Positions 1-13,185 of a DNA stretch of 64,000 nt are shown here, piece after piece. The notes beneath the pieces were generated by a model, which was not told the origin of the DNA, made no database searches, and worked only from the letters and a program-made list of their open reading frames with translations. The position numbers and the translations under genes are program-made. The stretch comes from Amaurobius ferox (taxonomy: Eukaryota; Arthropoda; Arachnida; Araneae; Amaurobiidae): contig OX578142.1 of the NCBI GenBank assembly GCA_951213105.1, forward strand, positions 2,806,649 to 2,870,648, read 5' to 3'. The number at the start of each line of letters is the position of its first letter. The first letter of the stretch is position 1.

Positions 1-3000
1 AAAATCTGTAAGGGGGGGTAGCATGAAAAAGTATAGATTTTTCGAAATTTTGAAACCTCGTTTTTTGGACATCAAACAGAAGGTATCGGCCAGAAAGCTA
101 GGAAATCGGACTTCTCCATCGAAATTAGATATAAAAAATTGTATTTGAACGAAAATTATCATGGTCGGATTTTTCACAAAATCGGTAAGGGGGGGTAGCA
201 TGAAAAAGTATAGATTTTTCGAAATTTTGAAACCTCGTTTTTTGGACATCAAACAGAAGGTATCGGCCAGAAAACCAGGAAATCGGTCTTCTCCATCGAA
301 ATTAGATATAAAAAAATGTATTTGAACGAAAATTATCATGGTCTGATTTTTCACAAAATCGGTAAGGGGGGGTAGCATGAAAAAGTATAGATTTTTCGAA
401 ATTTTGAAACCACGTTTTTTGGACATCAAACAGAAGGTATCGGCCAGTAAGCCAGGAAATCGGTCTTCTCCATCGAAATTAGATATAAAAAATTGTATTT
501 GAACGAAAATTATCATGGTCGAATTTTTCACAAAATGTGTAAGGGGGTAGCATGAAAAAGTATAGATTTTTCGAAATTTTGAAACCTCGTTTTTTGGACA
601 TCAAACAGAAGGTATCGGCCAGAAAGCCAGGAAATCGGACTTCTCCATCGAAATTAGATATAAAAAATTGTATTTGAACGAAAATTATCATGGTCGAATT
701 TTTCACAAAATCGGTAAGGGGGGGTAGCATGAAAAAGTATAGATTTTTCGAAATTTTAAAACCTCGTTTTTTGGACATCAAACAGAAGGTATCGGCCAGA
801 AAGCCAGGAAATCGGTCTTCTTCATCGAAATTAGATTAAAAAATTGTATTTGAACGAAAATTATCATGGTCGAATTTTTCACAAAATCGGTAAGGGGGGG
901 TAGCATGAAAATGTATAGATTTTTCGAAATTTTGAAACCTCGTTTTTTGGACATCAAACAGAAGGTATCGGCCAGAAAACCAGGAAATCGGTTTTCTCCA
1001 TCGAAATTAGATATAAAAAATTGAATTTGAACGAAAATTATCATGGTCGGATTTTTCACAAAATCGGTAAGGGGGGGTAGCATGAAAAAGTATAGATTTT
1101 TCGAAATTTTGAAACCACGTTTTTTGGACATCAAACAGAAGGTATCGGCCAGTAAGCCAGGAAATCGGTCTTCTCCATCGAAATTAGATATAAAAAATTG
1201 TATTTGAACGAAAATTTTCATGGTCGGATTTTTCACAAAATCTGTAAGGGGGGGTAGCATGAAAAAGTATAGATTTTTCGAAATTTTGAAACCTCGTTTT
1301 TTGGACATCAAACAGAAGGTATCGGCCAGAAAGCTAGGAAATCGGACTTCTCCATCGAAATTAGATATAAAAAATTGTATTTGAACGAAAATTATAATGG
1401 TCGGATTTTTCACAAAATCGGTAAGGGGGGGTAGCATGAAAAAGTATAGATTTTTCGAAATTTTTAAACCTCGTTTTTTGGACATCAAACAGAAGGTATC
1501 GGCCAGAAAGCCAGGAAATCGGTCTTCTCCATCGAAATTAGATTAAAAAATTGTATTTGAACGAAAATTATCATGTTCGGAATTTTCACAAAATCGGTTA
1601 GGGGGGGTAGCATGAAAAAGTATAGATTTTTCGAAATTTTGAAACCTCGTTTTTTGGACATCAAACAGAAGGTATCGGCCAGAAAGCCAGGAAATCGGTC
1701 TTCTCCATCGAAATTAGATATAAAAAATTGTATTTGAACGAAAATTATCATGGTCGGATTTTTCACAAAATCTGTAAGGGGGGTAGCATGAAAAAGTATA
1801 GATTTTTCGAAATTTTGAAACCTCGTATTTTGGACATCAAACAGAAGGTATCGGCCAGAAAGCCAGGAAATCGGACTTCTCCATCGAAATTAGATATAAA
1901 AAATTGTATTTGAACGAAAATTATCATGGTCGGATTTTTCACAAAATCGGTAAGGGGGGGGGTAGCATGAAAAAGTATAGATTTTTCGAAATTTTGAAAC
2001 CTCGTTTTTTGGACATCAAACAGAAGGTATCGGCCAGAAACCAGGAAATCGGTCTTCTCCATCGAAATTAGATATAAAAAATTGTATTTGAACGAAAATT
2101 ATCATGGTCGGATTTTTCACAAAAACGGTAAGGGGGGGTAGCATGAAAAAGTATAGATTTTTCGAAATTTTGAAACCTCGTTTTTTGGACATCAAACAGA
2201 AGGTATCGGCCAGAAACCAGGAAATCGGTCTTCTCCATCGAAATTAGATATAAAAAATTGTATTTGAACGAAAATTATCATGGTCGGATTTTTCACAAAA
2301 TCTGTAAGGGGGGTAGCATGAAAAAGTATAGATTTTTCGAAATTTTGAAACCTCGTATTTTGGACATCAAACAGAAGGTATCGGCCAGAAAGCCAGGAAA
2401 TCGGACTTCTCCATCGAAATTAGATATAAAAAATTGTATTTGAACGAAAATTATCATGGTCGGATTTTTCACAAAATCGGTAAGGGGGGGTAGCATGAAA
2501 AAGTATAGATTTTTCGAAATTTTGAAACCTCGTTTTTTGGACATCAAACAGAAGGTATCGGCCAGAAACCAGGAAATCGGTCTTCTCCATCGAAATTAGA
2601 TATAAAAAATTGTATTTGAACGAAAATTATCATGGTCGGATTTTTCACAAAATCGGTAAGGGGGGGTAGCATGAAAAAGTATAGATTTTTCGAAATTTTG
2701 AAACCTCGTTTTTTGGACATCAAACAGAAGGTATCGGCCAGAAACCAGGAAATCGGTCTTCTCCATCGAAATTAGATATAAAAAATTGTATTTGAACGAA
2801 AATTATCATGGTCGGATTTTTCACAAAATCGGTAAGGGGGGGTAGCATGAAAAAGTATAGATTTTTCGAAATTTTGAAACCTCGTTTTTTGGACATCAAA
2901 CAGAAGGTATCGGCCAGAAAGCCAGGAAATCGGACTTCTCCATCGAAATTAGATATAAAAAATTGTATTTGAACGAAAATTATCATGGTCGGATTTTTCA

Positions 3001-6000
3001 CAAAATCGGTAAGGGGGGATAGCATGAAAAAGTATAGATTTTTCGAAATTTTGAAACCTCGTTTTTTGGACATCAAACAGAAGGTATCGGCCAGAAAGCC
3101 AGGAAATCGGACTTCTCCATCGAAATTAGATATAAAAAATTGTATTTGAACGAAAATTATCATGGTCGGATTTTTCACAAAATCGGTAAGGGGGGGGTAG
3201 CATGAAAAAGTATAGATTTTTTGAAATTTTGAAACCTCGTTTTTTGGACATCAAACAGGAGGTATCGGCCAGATAACCAGGAAATCGGATTTCTCCATCG
3301 AAATTAGATATAAAAAATTGTATTTGAACGAAAATTATCATGGTCGGATTTTTCACAAAATCGGTAAGGGGGGGTAGCATGAAAAAGTATAGATTTTTCG
3401 AAATTTTGAAACCTCGTTTTTTGGACATCAAACAGAAGGTATCGGCCAGAAAGCCAGGAAATCGGTCTTCTCCGTCGAAATTAGATATAAAAAATTGTAT
3501 TTGAACGAAAATTATCATGGTCGGATTTTTCACAAAATCGGTAAGGGGGGGTAGCATGAAAAAGTATAGATTTTTCGAAATTTTGAAACCTCGTATTTTG
3601 GACATCAAACAGAAGGTATCGGCCAGAAAGCCAGGAAATCGGTCTTCTCCGTCGAAATTAGATATAAAAAATTGTATTTGAACGAAAATTATCATGGTCG
3701 GATTTTTCACAAAATCGGTAAGTCGGGTTAGCATGAAAAAGTATAGATTTTTGGAAATTTTGAAACCTCGTTTTTTGGACATCAAACAGAAGGTATCGGC
3801 CAGAAAACCAGGAAATCGGACTTCTCCATCGAAATTAGATATAAAAAATTGTATTTGAACGAAAATTATCATGGTCGGATTTTTCACAAAATCGGTAAGG
3901 GGGGGTAGCATGAAAAAGTATAGATTTTTCGAAATTTTGAAACCTCGTTTTTTGGACATCAAACAGAAGGTATCGGCCAGAAAGCCAGGAAATCGGTCTT
4001 CTCCATCGAAATTAGATATAAAAAATTGTATTTGAACGAAAATTATCATGGTCGGATTTTTCACAAAATCGGTAAGGGGGGGTAGCATGAAAAAGTGTAG
4101 ATTTTTCGAAATTTTGAAACCTCGTATTTTGGACATCAAAGAGAAGGTATCGGCCAGAAAGCCAGGAAATCGGACTTCTCCATCGAAATTAGATATAAAA
4201 AATTGTATTTGAACGAAAATTATCATGGTCGGATTTTTCACAAAATCGGTAAGGGGGGGTAGCATGAAAAAGTATAGATTTTTCGAAATTTTGAAACCTC
4301 GTTTTTTGGACATCAAACAGAAAGTATCGGCCAGAACCCAGGAAATCGGTCTTCTCCATCGAAATTAGATATAAAAAATTGTATTTGAACGAAAATTATC
4401 ATGGTCGGATTTTTCACAAAATCGGTAAGGGGGGGGTAGCATGAAAAAGTATAGATTTTTCGAAATTTTGAAACCTTGTTTTTTGGACATCAAACAGAAG
4501 GTATCGGCCAGAAAACCAGGAAATCGGTCTTCTCCATCGAAATTAGATATAAAAAATTGTATTTGAACGAAAATTATCATGGTCGGATGTTTCACAAAAT
4601 CTGTAAGGGGGGGTAGCATGAAAAAGTATAAATTTTTCGAAATTTTGAAACCTCGTTGTCGGACATCAAACAGAAGGTATCGGCCAGAAAGCCAGGAAAT
4701 CGGTTTTCTCCATCGAAATTAGATATAAAAAATTGTATTTGAACGAAAATTATCATGGTCGGATTTTTCACAAAATCGGTAAGGGGGGGTAGCATGAAAA
4801 AGTATAGATTTTTCGAAATTTTGAAACCTCGTTTTTTGGACATCAAACAGAAGGTATCGGCCAGAAACCAGGAAATCGGTCTTCTCCATCGAAATTAGAT
4901 ATAAAAAATTGTATTTGAACGAAAATTATCATGGTCGGATTTTTCACAAAATCGGTAAGGGGGGGTAGCATGAAAAAGTATAGATTTTTCGAAATTTTGA
5001 AACCTCGTTTTTTGGACATCAAACAGAAGGTATCGGCCAGAAACCAGGAAATCGGTCTTCTCCATCGAAATTAGATATAAAAAATTGTATTTGAACGAAA
5101 ATTATCTTGGTCGGATTTTTCACAAAATCGGTAAGGGGGGGTAGCATGAAAAAGTATAGATTCTTCGAAATTTTGAAACCTCGTTTTTTGGACATCAAAC
5201 AGAAGGTATCGGCCAGAAAGCCAGGAAATCGGACTTCTCCATCGAAATTAGATATAAAAAATTGTATTTGAACGAAAATTATCATGGTCGGATTTTTCAC
5301 AAAATCGGTAAGGGGGGGTAGCATGAAAAAGTATAGATTTTTCGAAATTTTGAAACCTCGTTTTTTGGACATCAAACAGAAGGTATCGGCCAGAAACCAG
5401 GAAATCGGTCTTCTCCATCGAAATTAGATATAAAAAATTGTATTTGAACGAAAATTATCATGGTCGGATTTTTCACAAAATCGGTAAGGGGGGGTAGCAT
5501 GAAAAAGTATAGATTTTTCGAAATTTTGAAACCTCGTTTTTTGGACATCAAACAGAAGGTATCGGCCAGAAACCAGGAAATCGGTCTTCTCCATCGAAAT
5601 TAGATATAAAAAATTGTATTTGAACGAAAATTATCATGGTCGGATTTTTCACAAAATCGGTAAGGGGGGGTAGCATGAAAAAGTATAGATTTTTCGAAAT
5701 TTTGAAACCTCGTTTTTTGGACATCAAACAGAAGGTATCGGCCAGAAAGCCAGGAAATCGGACTTCTCCATCGAAATTAGATATAAAAAATTGTATTTGA
5801 ACGAAAATTATCATGGTCGGATTTTTCACAAAATCGGTAAGGGGGGATAGCATGAAAAAGTATAGATTTTTCGAAATTTTGAAACCTCGTTTTTTGGACA
5901 TCAAACAGAAGGTATCGGCCAGAAAGCCAGGAAATCGGACTTCTCCATCGAAATTAGATATAAAAAATTGTATTTGAACGAAAATTATCATGGTCGGATT

Positions 6001-7804
6001 TTTCACAAAATCGGTAAGGGGGGGGTAGCATGAAAAAGTATAGATTTTTTGAAATTTTGAAACCTCGTTTTTTGGACATCAAACAGGAGGTATCGGCCAG
6101 ATAACCAGGAAATCGGATTTCTCCATCGAAATTAGATATAAAAAATTGTATTTGAACGAAAATTATCATGGTCGGATTTTTCACAAAATCGGTGAGGGGG
6201 GGTAGCATGAAAAAGTATAGATTTTTCGAAATTTTGAAACCTCGTTTTTTGGACATCAAACAGAAGGTATCGGCCAGAAAGCCAGGAAATCGGTCTTCTC
6301 CGTCGAAATTAGATATAAAAAATTGTATTTGAACGAAAATTATCATGGTCGGATTTTTCACAAAATCGGTAAGGGGGGGTAGCATGAAAAAGTATAGATT
6401 TTTCGAAATTTTGAAACCTCGTATTTTGGACATCAAACAGAAGGTATCGGCCAGAAAGCCAGGAAATCGGTCTTCTCCGTCGAAATTAGATATAAAAAAT
6501 TGTATTTGAACGAAAATTATCATGGTCGGATTTTTCACAAAATCGGTAAGTCGGGTTAGCATGAAAAAGTATAGATTTTTGGAAATTTTGAAACCTCGTT
6601 TTTTGGACATCAAACAGAAGGTATCGGCCAGAAAACCAGGAAATCGGACTTCTCCATCGAAATTAGATATAAAAAATTGTATTTGAACGAAAATTATCAT
6701 GGTCGGATTTTTCACAAAATCGGTAAGGGGGGGTAGCATGAAAAAGTATAGATTTTTCGAAATTTTGAAACCTCGTTTTTTGGACATCAAACAGAAGGTA
6801 TCGGCCAGAAAGCCAGGAAATCGGTCTTCTCCATCGAAATTAGATATAAAAAATTGTATTTGAACGAAAATTATCATGGTCGGATTTTTCACAAAATCGG
6901 TAAGGGGGGGTAGCATGAAAAAGTGTAGATTTTTCGAAATTTTGAAACCTCGTATTTTGGACATCAAAGAGAAGGTATCGGCCAGAAAGCCAGGAAATCG
7001 GACTTCTCCATCGAAATTAGATATAAAAAATTGTATTTGAACGAAAATTATCATGGTCGGATTTTTCACAAAATCGGTAAGGGGGGGTAGCATGAAAAAG
7101 TATAGATTTTTCGAAATTTTGAAACCTCGTTTTTTGGACATCAAACAGAAAGTATCGGCCAGAACCCAGGAAATCGGTCTTCTCCATCGAAATTAGATAT
7201 AAAAAATTGTATTTGAACGAAAATTATCATGGTCGGATTTTTCACAAAATCGGTAAGGGGGGGGGTAGCATGAAAAAGTATAGATTTTTCGAAATTTTGA
7301 AACCTTGTTTTTTGGACATCAAACAGAAGGTATCGGCCAGAAAACCAGGAAATCGGTCTTCTCCATCGAAATTAGATATAAAAAATTGTATTTGAACGAA
7401 AATTATCATGGTCGGATGTTTCACAAAATCTGTAAGGGGGGGTAGCATGAAAAAGTATAAATTTTTCGAAATTTTGAAACCTCGTTGTCGGACATCAAAC
7501 AGAAGGTATCGGCCAGAAAGCCAGGAAATCGGTTTTCTCCATCGAAATTAGATATAAAAAATTGTATTTGAACGAAAATTATCATGGTCGGATTTTTCAC
7601 AAAATCGGTAAGGGGGGGTAGCATGAAAAAGTATAGATTTTTCGAAATTTTGAAACCTCGTTTTTTGGACATCAAACAGAAGGTATCGGCCAGAAACCAG
7701 GAAATCGGTCTTCTCCATCGAAATTAGATATAAAAAATTGTATTTGAACGAAAATTATCATGGTCGGATTTTTCACAAAATCGGTAAGGGGGGGTAGCAT
7801 GAAA
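1..7804 (+). repeat. 177-bp satellite array, block S1 (about 44 monomers)
   Basis: Head-to-tail tandem array; the first three ATGAAAAAGTATAG landmarks lie at 23, 200 and 377, giving a 177-bp period. Landmarks inside a monomer, in order, are the G-run plus TAGCATGAAA, TTTTTCGAAATTTTGAAACC, GGACATCAAACAGAAGG, a variable GCCAGAAAGCCAGG or GCCAGAAACCAGG, CTTCTCCATCGAAATTAG, and GGTCGGATTTTTCACAAAATC. Recurrent variants act as monomer markers: CCACG with AGTAAGCC, GCTAGG, AAATTTTTAAACC, GATTAAAA, CATGTTCGGAATTTTC, AAGTCGGGTTAGC, TTTTTTG with GATAACC. Monomers are 175-178 bp, mostly because of single-base indels. No gene is seen. The block ends exactly at an island insertion point. Confidence 0.97.
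2461..7804 (+). repeat. Higher-order repeat, 2,828-bp period (16 monomers), nearly two copies
   Basis: The ordered series of variant monomers at about 2461-4975 recurs at 5289-7804 with an offset of 2,828 bp. Marker monomers keep their order: GGGGGGATAGC (3015/5843), TTTTTTG with GATAACC (3210/6038), AAGTCGGGTTAGC (3720/6548), AAAGAGAAGG (4140/6968), TTGTCGG (4656/7484). The copies differ at a few bases and by one G in one G-run. A diverged third version occupies about 8325-10500. This is the pattern expected from unequal exchange in register over 16 monomers. Confidence 0.9.
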
Positions 7805-8324
7805 GGCCCAGACCATACAGCCAACCCAGGGGTTTATGGCAGTTTAATGTATGGCCGGGAGAAAATTTAGAACAGGAAATTTAGAACAGGAGAATTTAGA
7901 AATTTAGAAAATTTAGAACAGAAGACCGACTTCCACAGACCGACACCCACGAGCAGCCCAGAGTAAACCAGTAGTTTATTAAATAAACAATCAAAGGTTA
8001 CAGTTACAAAATATTAGGTGTCACGTAGGACACAGGCAGCAGAACAGACAGGCAAACAAACAAACAACAAACCACAAAGATACAGCAAACAACATAAAGA
8101 ACACAGCAAACAACATAAAATCACTGCAAACAACATGAAGAAGGGAGTCAGACAATTAAAAGAAATTAAACTTTCTATTAGTGTTTAAATTCAAAGGTCT
8201 TAAGTTAACGGTTTAAAACTTAATCGATCCCAAATTTCGAAATTTATAATGATACTAAATTCTCAATAAAAGAAGTTATTCCATTAAAAGTTCTATCAGA
8301 TTTATATAGTTTTTGATAATTTTT
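7805..8324 (-). mobile_element. Island 1: class a, 5'-truncated 3' tail of the ORF1-only element
   Basis: The first 500 or so bases match the 3' end of island 5 (20317 onward), including the A-rich TTTAGAACAGG repeats, a single GTGTC/GACAC hairpin and the CAAACAACATAAA region. Homology stops in the oligo-T tract near 8315-8324. The 3' end sits on the standard site (TAGCATGAAA at 7795-7804). On the 5' side the duplicated target is only TAGCATGAAA (8325-8334): the G-run is missing there, so the duplication is 10 bp rather than 17. It encodes no protein. In element sense the 5' end falls in an A-run, as if reverse transcription had stopped there. Confidence 0.88.
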
Positions 8325-11300
8325 TAGCATGAAAAAGTATAGATTTTTCGAAATTTTGAAACCTCGTTTTTTGGACATCAAACAGAAGGTATCGGCCAGA
8401 AAGCCAGGAAATCGGACTTCTCCATCGAAATTAGATATAAAAAATTGTATTTGAACGAAAATTATCATGGTCGGATTTTTCACAAAATCGGTAAGGGGGG
8501 ATAGCATGAAAAAGTATCGATTTTTCGAAATTTTGAAACCTCGTTTTTTGGACATCAAACAGAAGGTATCGGCCAGAAAGCCAGGAAATCGGACTTCTCC
8601 ATCGAAATTAGATATAAAAAATTGTATTTGAACGAAAATTATCATGGTCGGATTTTTCACAAAATCGGTAAGGGGGGGTAGCATGAAAAAGTATAGATTT
8701 TTTGAAATTTTGAAACCTCGTTTTTTGGACATCAAACAGGAGGTATCGGCCAGATAATCAGGAAATCGGACTTCTCCATCGAAATTAGATATAAAAAATT
8801 GTATTTGAACGAAAATTATCATGGTCGGATTTTTCACAAAATCGGTAAGGGGGGGTAGCATGAAAAAGTATAGATTTTTCGAAATTTTGAAACCTCGTTT
8901 TTTGGACATCAAACAGAAGGTATCGGCCAGAAAGCCAGGAAATCGGTCTTCTCCATCGAAATTAGATATAAAAAATTGTATTTGAACGAAAATTATCATG
9001 GTCGGATTTTTCACAAAATCGGTAAGGGGGGGTAGCATGAAAAAGTATAGATTTTTCGAAATTTTGAAACCTCGTATTTTGGACATCAAACAGAAGGTAT
9101 CGGCCAGAAAGCCAGGAAATCGGTCTTCTCCATCGAAATTAGATATAAAAAATTGTATTTGAACGAAAATTATCATGGTCGGATTTTTCACAAAATCGGT
9201 AAGTCGGGTTAGCATGAAAAAGTATAGATTTTTGGAAATTTTGAAACCTCGTTTTTTGGACATCAAACAGAAGGTATTGGCCAGAAAACCAGGAAATCGG
9301 ACTTCTCCATCGAAATTAGATATAAAAAATTGTATTTGAACGAAAATTATCATGGTCGGATTTTTCACAAAATCGGTAAGGGGGGGTAGCATGAAAAAGT
9401 ATAGATTTTTCGAAATTTTGAAACCTCGTTTTTTGGACATCAAACAGAAGGTATCGGCCAGAAAGCCAGGAAATCGGTCTTCTCCATCGAAATTAGATAT
9501 AAAAAATTGTATTTGAACGAAAATTATCATGGTCGGATTTTTCACAAAATCGGTAAGGGGGGGTAGCATGAAAAAGTGTAGATTTTTCGAAATTTTGAAA
9601 CCTCGTTTTTTGGACATCAAACAGAAGGTATCGGCCAGAACCCAGGAAATCGGTCTTCTCCATCGAAATTAGATATAAAAAATTGTATTTGAACGAAAAT
9701 TATCATGGTCGGATTTTTCACAAAATCGGTAAGGGGGGGGTAGCATGAAAAAGTATAGATTTTTCGAAATTTTGAAACCTTGTTTTTTGGACATCAAACA
9801 GAAGGTATCGGCCAGAAAACCAGGAAATCGGTCTTCTCCATCGAAATTAGATATAAAAAATTGTATTTGAACGAAAATTATCCTGGTCGGATGTTTCACA
9901 AAATCTGTAAGGGGGGGGGTAGCATGAAAAAGTATAAATTTTTCGAAATTTTGAAACCTCGTTGTCGGACATCAAACAGAAGGTATCGGCCAGAAAGCCA
10001 GGAAATCGGTTTTCTCCATCGAAATTTGATATAAAAAATTGTATTTGAACGAAAATTATCATGGTCGGATTTTTCACAAAATCGGTAAGGGGGGGTAGCA
10101 TGAAAAAGTATAGATTTTTCGAAATTTTGAAACCTCGTTTTTTGGACATCAAACAGAAGGTATCGGCCAGAAACCAGGAAATCGGTCTTCTCCATCGAAA
10201 TTAGATATAAAAAATTGTATTTGAACGAAAATTATCATGGTCGGATTTTTCACAAAATCGGTAAGGGGGGGTAGCATGAAAAAGTATAGATTTTTCGAAA
10301 TTTTGAAACCTCGTTTTTTGGACATCAAACAGAAGGTATCGGCCAGAAACCAGGAAATCGGTCTTCTCCATCGAAATTAGATATAAAAAATTGTATTTGA
10401 ACGAAAATTATCATGGTCGGATTTTTCACAAAATCGGTAAGGGGGGGTAGCATGAAAAAGTATAGATTCTTCGAAATTTTGAAACCTCGTTTTTTGGACA
10501 TCAAACAGAAGGTATCGGCCAGAAAGCCAGGAAATCGGACTTCTCCATCGAAATTAGATATAAAAAATTGTATTTGAACGAAAATTATCATGGTCGGATT
10601 TTTCACAAAATCGGTAAGGGGGGGTAGCATGAAAAAGTATAGATTTTTCGAAATTTTGAAACCTCGTATTTTGGACATCAAACAGAAGGTATCGGCCAGA
10701 AAGCCAGGAAATCGGTCTTCTCCATCGAAATTAGATATAAAAAATTGTATTTGAACGAAAATTATCATGGTCGGATTTTTCACAAAATCGGTAAGGGGGG
10801 GGGTAGCATGAAAAAGTATAGATTTTTCGAAATTTTGAAACCTCGTTTTTTGGACATCAAACAGAAGGTATCGGCCAGAAAACCAGGAAATCGGTCTTCT
10901 CCATCGAAATTATATATAAAAAATTGTATTTGAACGAAAATTATCATGGTCGGATTTTTCACAAAATCGGTAAGGGGGGTAGCATGTAAAAGTATAGATT
11001 TTTCGAAATTTTGAAACCACGTTTTTTGGACATCAAACAGAAGGTATCGGCCAGTAAGCCAGGAAATCGGTCTTCTCCATCGAAATTAGATATAAAAAAT
11101 TGTATTTGAACGAAAATTTTCATGGTCGGATTTTTCACAAAATCTGTAAGGGGGGGTAGCATGAAAAAGTATAGATTTTTCGAAATTTTGAAACCTCGTT
11201 TTTTGGACATCAAACAGAAGGTATCGGCCAGAAAGCTAGGAAATCGGACTTCTCCATCGAAATTAGATATAAAAAATTGTATTTGAACGAAAATTATCAT

Positions 11301-12760
11301 GGTCGGATTTTTCACAAAATCGGTAAGGGGGGGGGGTAGCATGAAAAAGTATAGATTTTTCGAAATTTTGAAACCTCGTTTTTTGGACATCAAACAGAAG
11401 GTATCGGCCAGAAAACCAGGAAATCGGTCTTCTCCATCGAAATTAGATATAAAAAAATGTATTTGAACGAAAATTATCATGGTCGGATTTTTCACAAAAT
11501 CGGTAAGGGGGGGTAGCATGAAAAAGTATAGATTTTTCGAAATATTGAAACCACGTTTTTTGGACATCAAACAGAAGGTATCGGCCAGTAAGCCAGGAAA
11601 TCGGTCTTCTCCATCGAAATTAGATATAAAAAATTGTATTTGAACGAAAATTATCATGGTCGAATTTTTCACAAAATGTGTAAGGGGGTAGCATGAAAAA
11701 GTATAGATTTTTCGAAATTTTGAAACCTCGTTTTTTGGACATCAAACAGAAGGTATCGGCCAGAAAGCCAGGAAATCGGACTTCTCCATCGAAATTAGAT
11801 ATAAAAAATTGTATTTGAACGAAAATTATCATGGTCGGATTTTTCACAAAATCGGTAAGGGGGGGTAGCATGAAAAAGTATAGATTTTTCGAAATTTTGA
11901 AACCTCGTTTTTTGGACATCAAACAGAAGGTATCGGCCAGAAAGCCAGGAAATCGGTCTTCTCCATCGAAATTAGATTAAAAAATTGTATTTGAACGAAA
12001 ATTATCATGGTCGGATTTTTCACAAAATCGGTAAGGGGGGGTAGCATGAAAAAGTATAGATTTTTCGAAATTTTGAAACCTCGTTTTTTGGACATCAAAC
12101 AGAAGGTATCGGCCAGAAAACCAGGAAATCGGTCTTCTCCATCGAAATTAGATATAAAAAATTGTATTTGAACGAAAATTATCATGGTCGGATTTTTCAC
12201 AAAATCGGTAAGGGGGGGGTAGCATGAAAAAGTATAGATTTTTCGAAATTTTGAAACCACGTTTTTTGGACATCAAACAGAAGGTATCGGCCAGTAAGCC
12301 AGGAAATCGGTCTTCTCCATCGAAATTAGATATAAAAAATTGTATTTGAACGAAAATTTTCATGGTCGGATTTTTCACAAAATCTGTAAGGGGGGGTAGC
12401 ATGAAAAAGTATAGATTTTTCGAAATTTTGAAACCTCGTTTTTTGGACATCAAACAGAAGGTATCGGCCAGAAAGCTAGGAAATCGGACTTCTCCATCGA
12501 AATTAGATATAAAAAATTGTATTTGAACGAAAATTATAATGGTCGGATTTTTCACAAAATCGGTAAGGGGGGGGTAGCATGAAAAAGTATAGATTTTTCG
12601 AAATTTTTAAACCTCGTTTTTTGGACATCAAACAGAAGGTATCGGCCAGAAAGCCAGGAAATCGGTCTTCTCCATCGAAATTAGATTAAAAAATTGTATT
12701 TGAACGAAAATTATCATGTTCGGAATTTTCACAAAATCGGTAAGGGGGGGTAGCATGAAA
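8325..12760 (+). repeat. 177-bp satellite array, block S2 (about 25 monomers)
   Basis: Continues the same monomer, same strand. The 8,330-10,500 part follows the order of the 2.83-kb higher-order repeat (GGGGGGATAGC near 8500, AAGTCGGGTTAGC at 9203, TTGTCGG at 9962). The 10,745-12,260 part matches 44,486-46,000 at an offset of about 33.74 kb. The last two monomers carry GCTAGG and then AAATTTTTAAACC/GATTAAAA/CATGTTCGG, the left-hand markers of the class b insertion site. Confidence 0.96.
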
Positions 12761-12983
12761 GGCCCAGACCATACAGCCAACCCAGGGGTTTATGGCAGTT
12801 TAATGTATGGCCGGGAGAAAATTTAGAACAGGAGAATTTAGAAATTTAGAAAATTTAGAACAGGAGAATTTAGAAAATTTAGAACAGGAGACCGACTTCC
12901 ACAGACCGACACCCTCGAGCAGCCCAGAGTAAACCAGTAGTTTATTAAATAATCAATCAAAGGTTACAGTTACAAAGTGTTAG

Positions 12984-13185
12984 GTGTCACGTAGGACACA
13001 GGCAGCAAAACAGACAGGCAAGCAAACAGACAACAAACCACAAAGATAAAAGTACAAAATGTGTCACATAAGACACAAACAGCAAAACGTTTCACGTAGG
13101 ACACAGACAGCAAGAAAAACAGCAAGCAAACGGCACAAAACGTGTCACATAAGACACAAACAGCAAAACGTGTCACGTAGGACAC
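12984..13185 (-). repeat. Five short hairpins (GTGTC/GACAC) in the element 3' UTR
   Basis: Five 16-bp inverted repeats of the form GTGTC-ACRTAR-GACAC lie at 12984-12999, 13061-13076, 13089-13104 (first arm GTTTC), 13142-13157 and 13170-13185, separated by A/C-rich sequence with CAGCAAAAC. The same set of five occurs in islands 3 (15642-15843), 4 (17964-18165), 6 (26081-26282), 8 (39192-39393), 9 (47426-47627), 10 (49747-49948), 11 (51613-51814) and 13 (58467-58668). Class e elements keep only the first (island 5: 20530-20545). Binding of RT or Gag is a guess; the symmetry is directly visible. Confidence 0.8.

Noticed and set aside
479..7675. Many open frames of 60 to 396 codons on both strands in the satellite
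   Set aside because: They are the same repeat read in frame across tandem monomers; frame-breaking single-base indels are frequent and many of the frames lack an ATG start.
1..7804. CRISPR-like regular repeats
   Set aside because: The whole 177-bp unit is repeated with no unique spacers; the context is eukaryotic satellite and retrotransposons.
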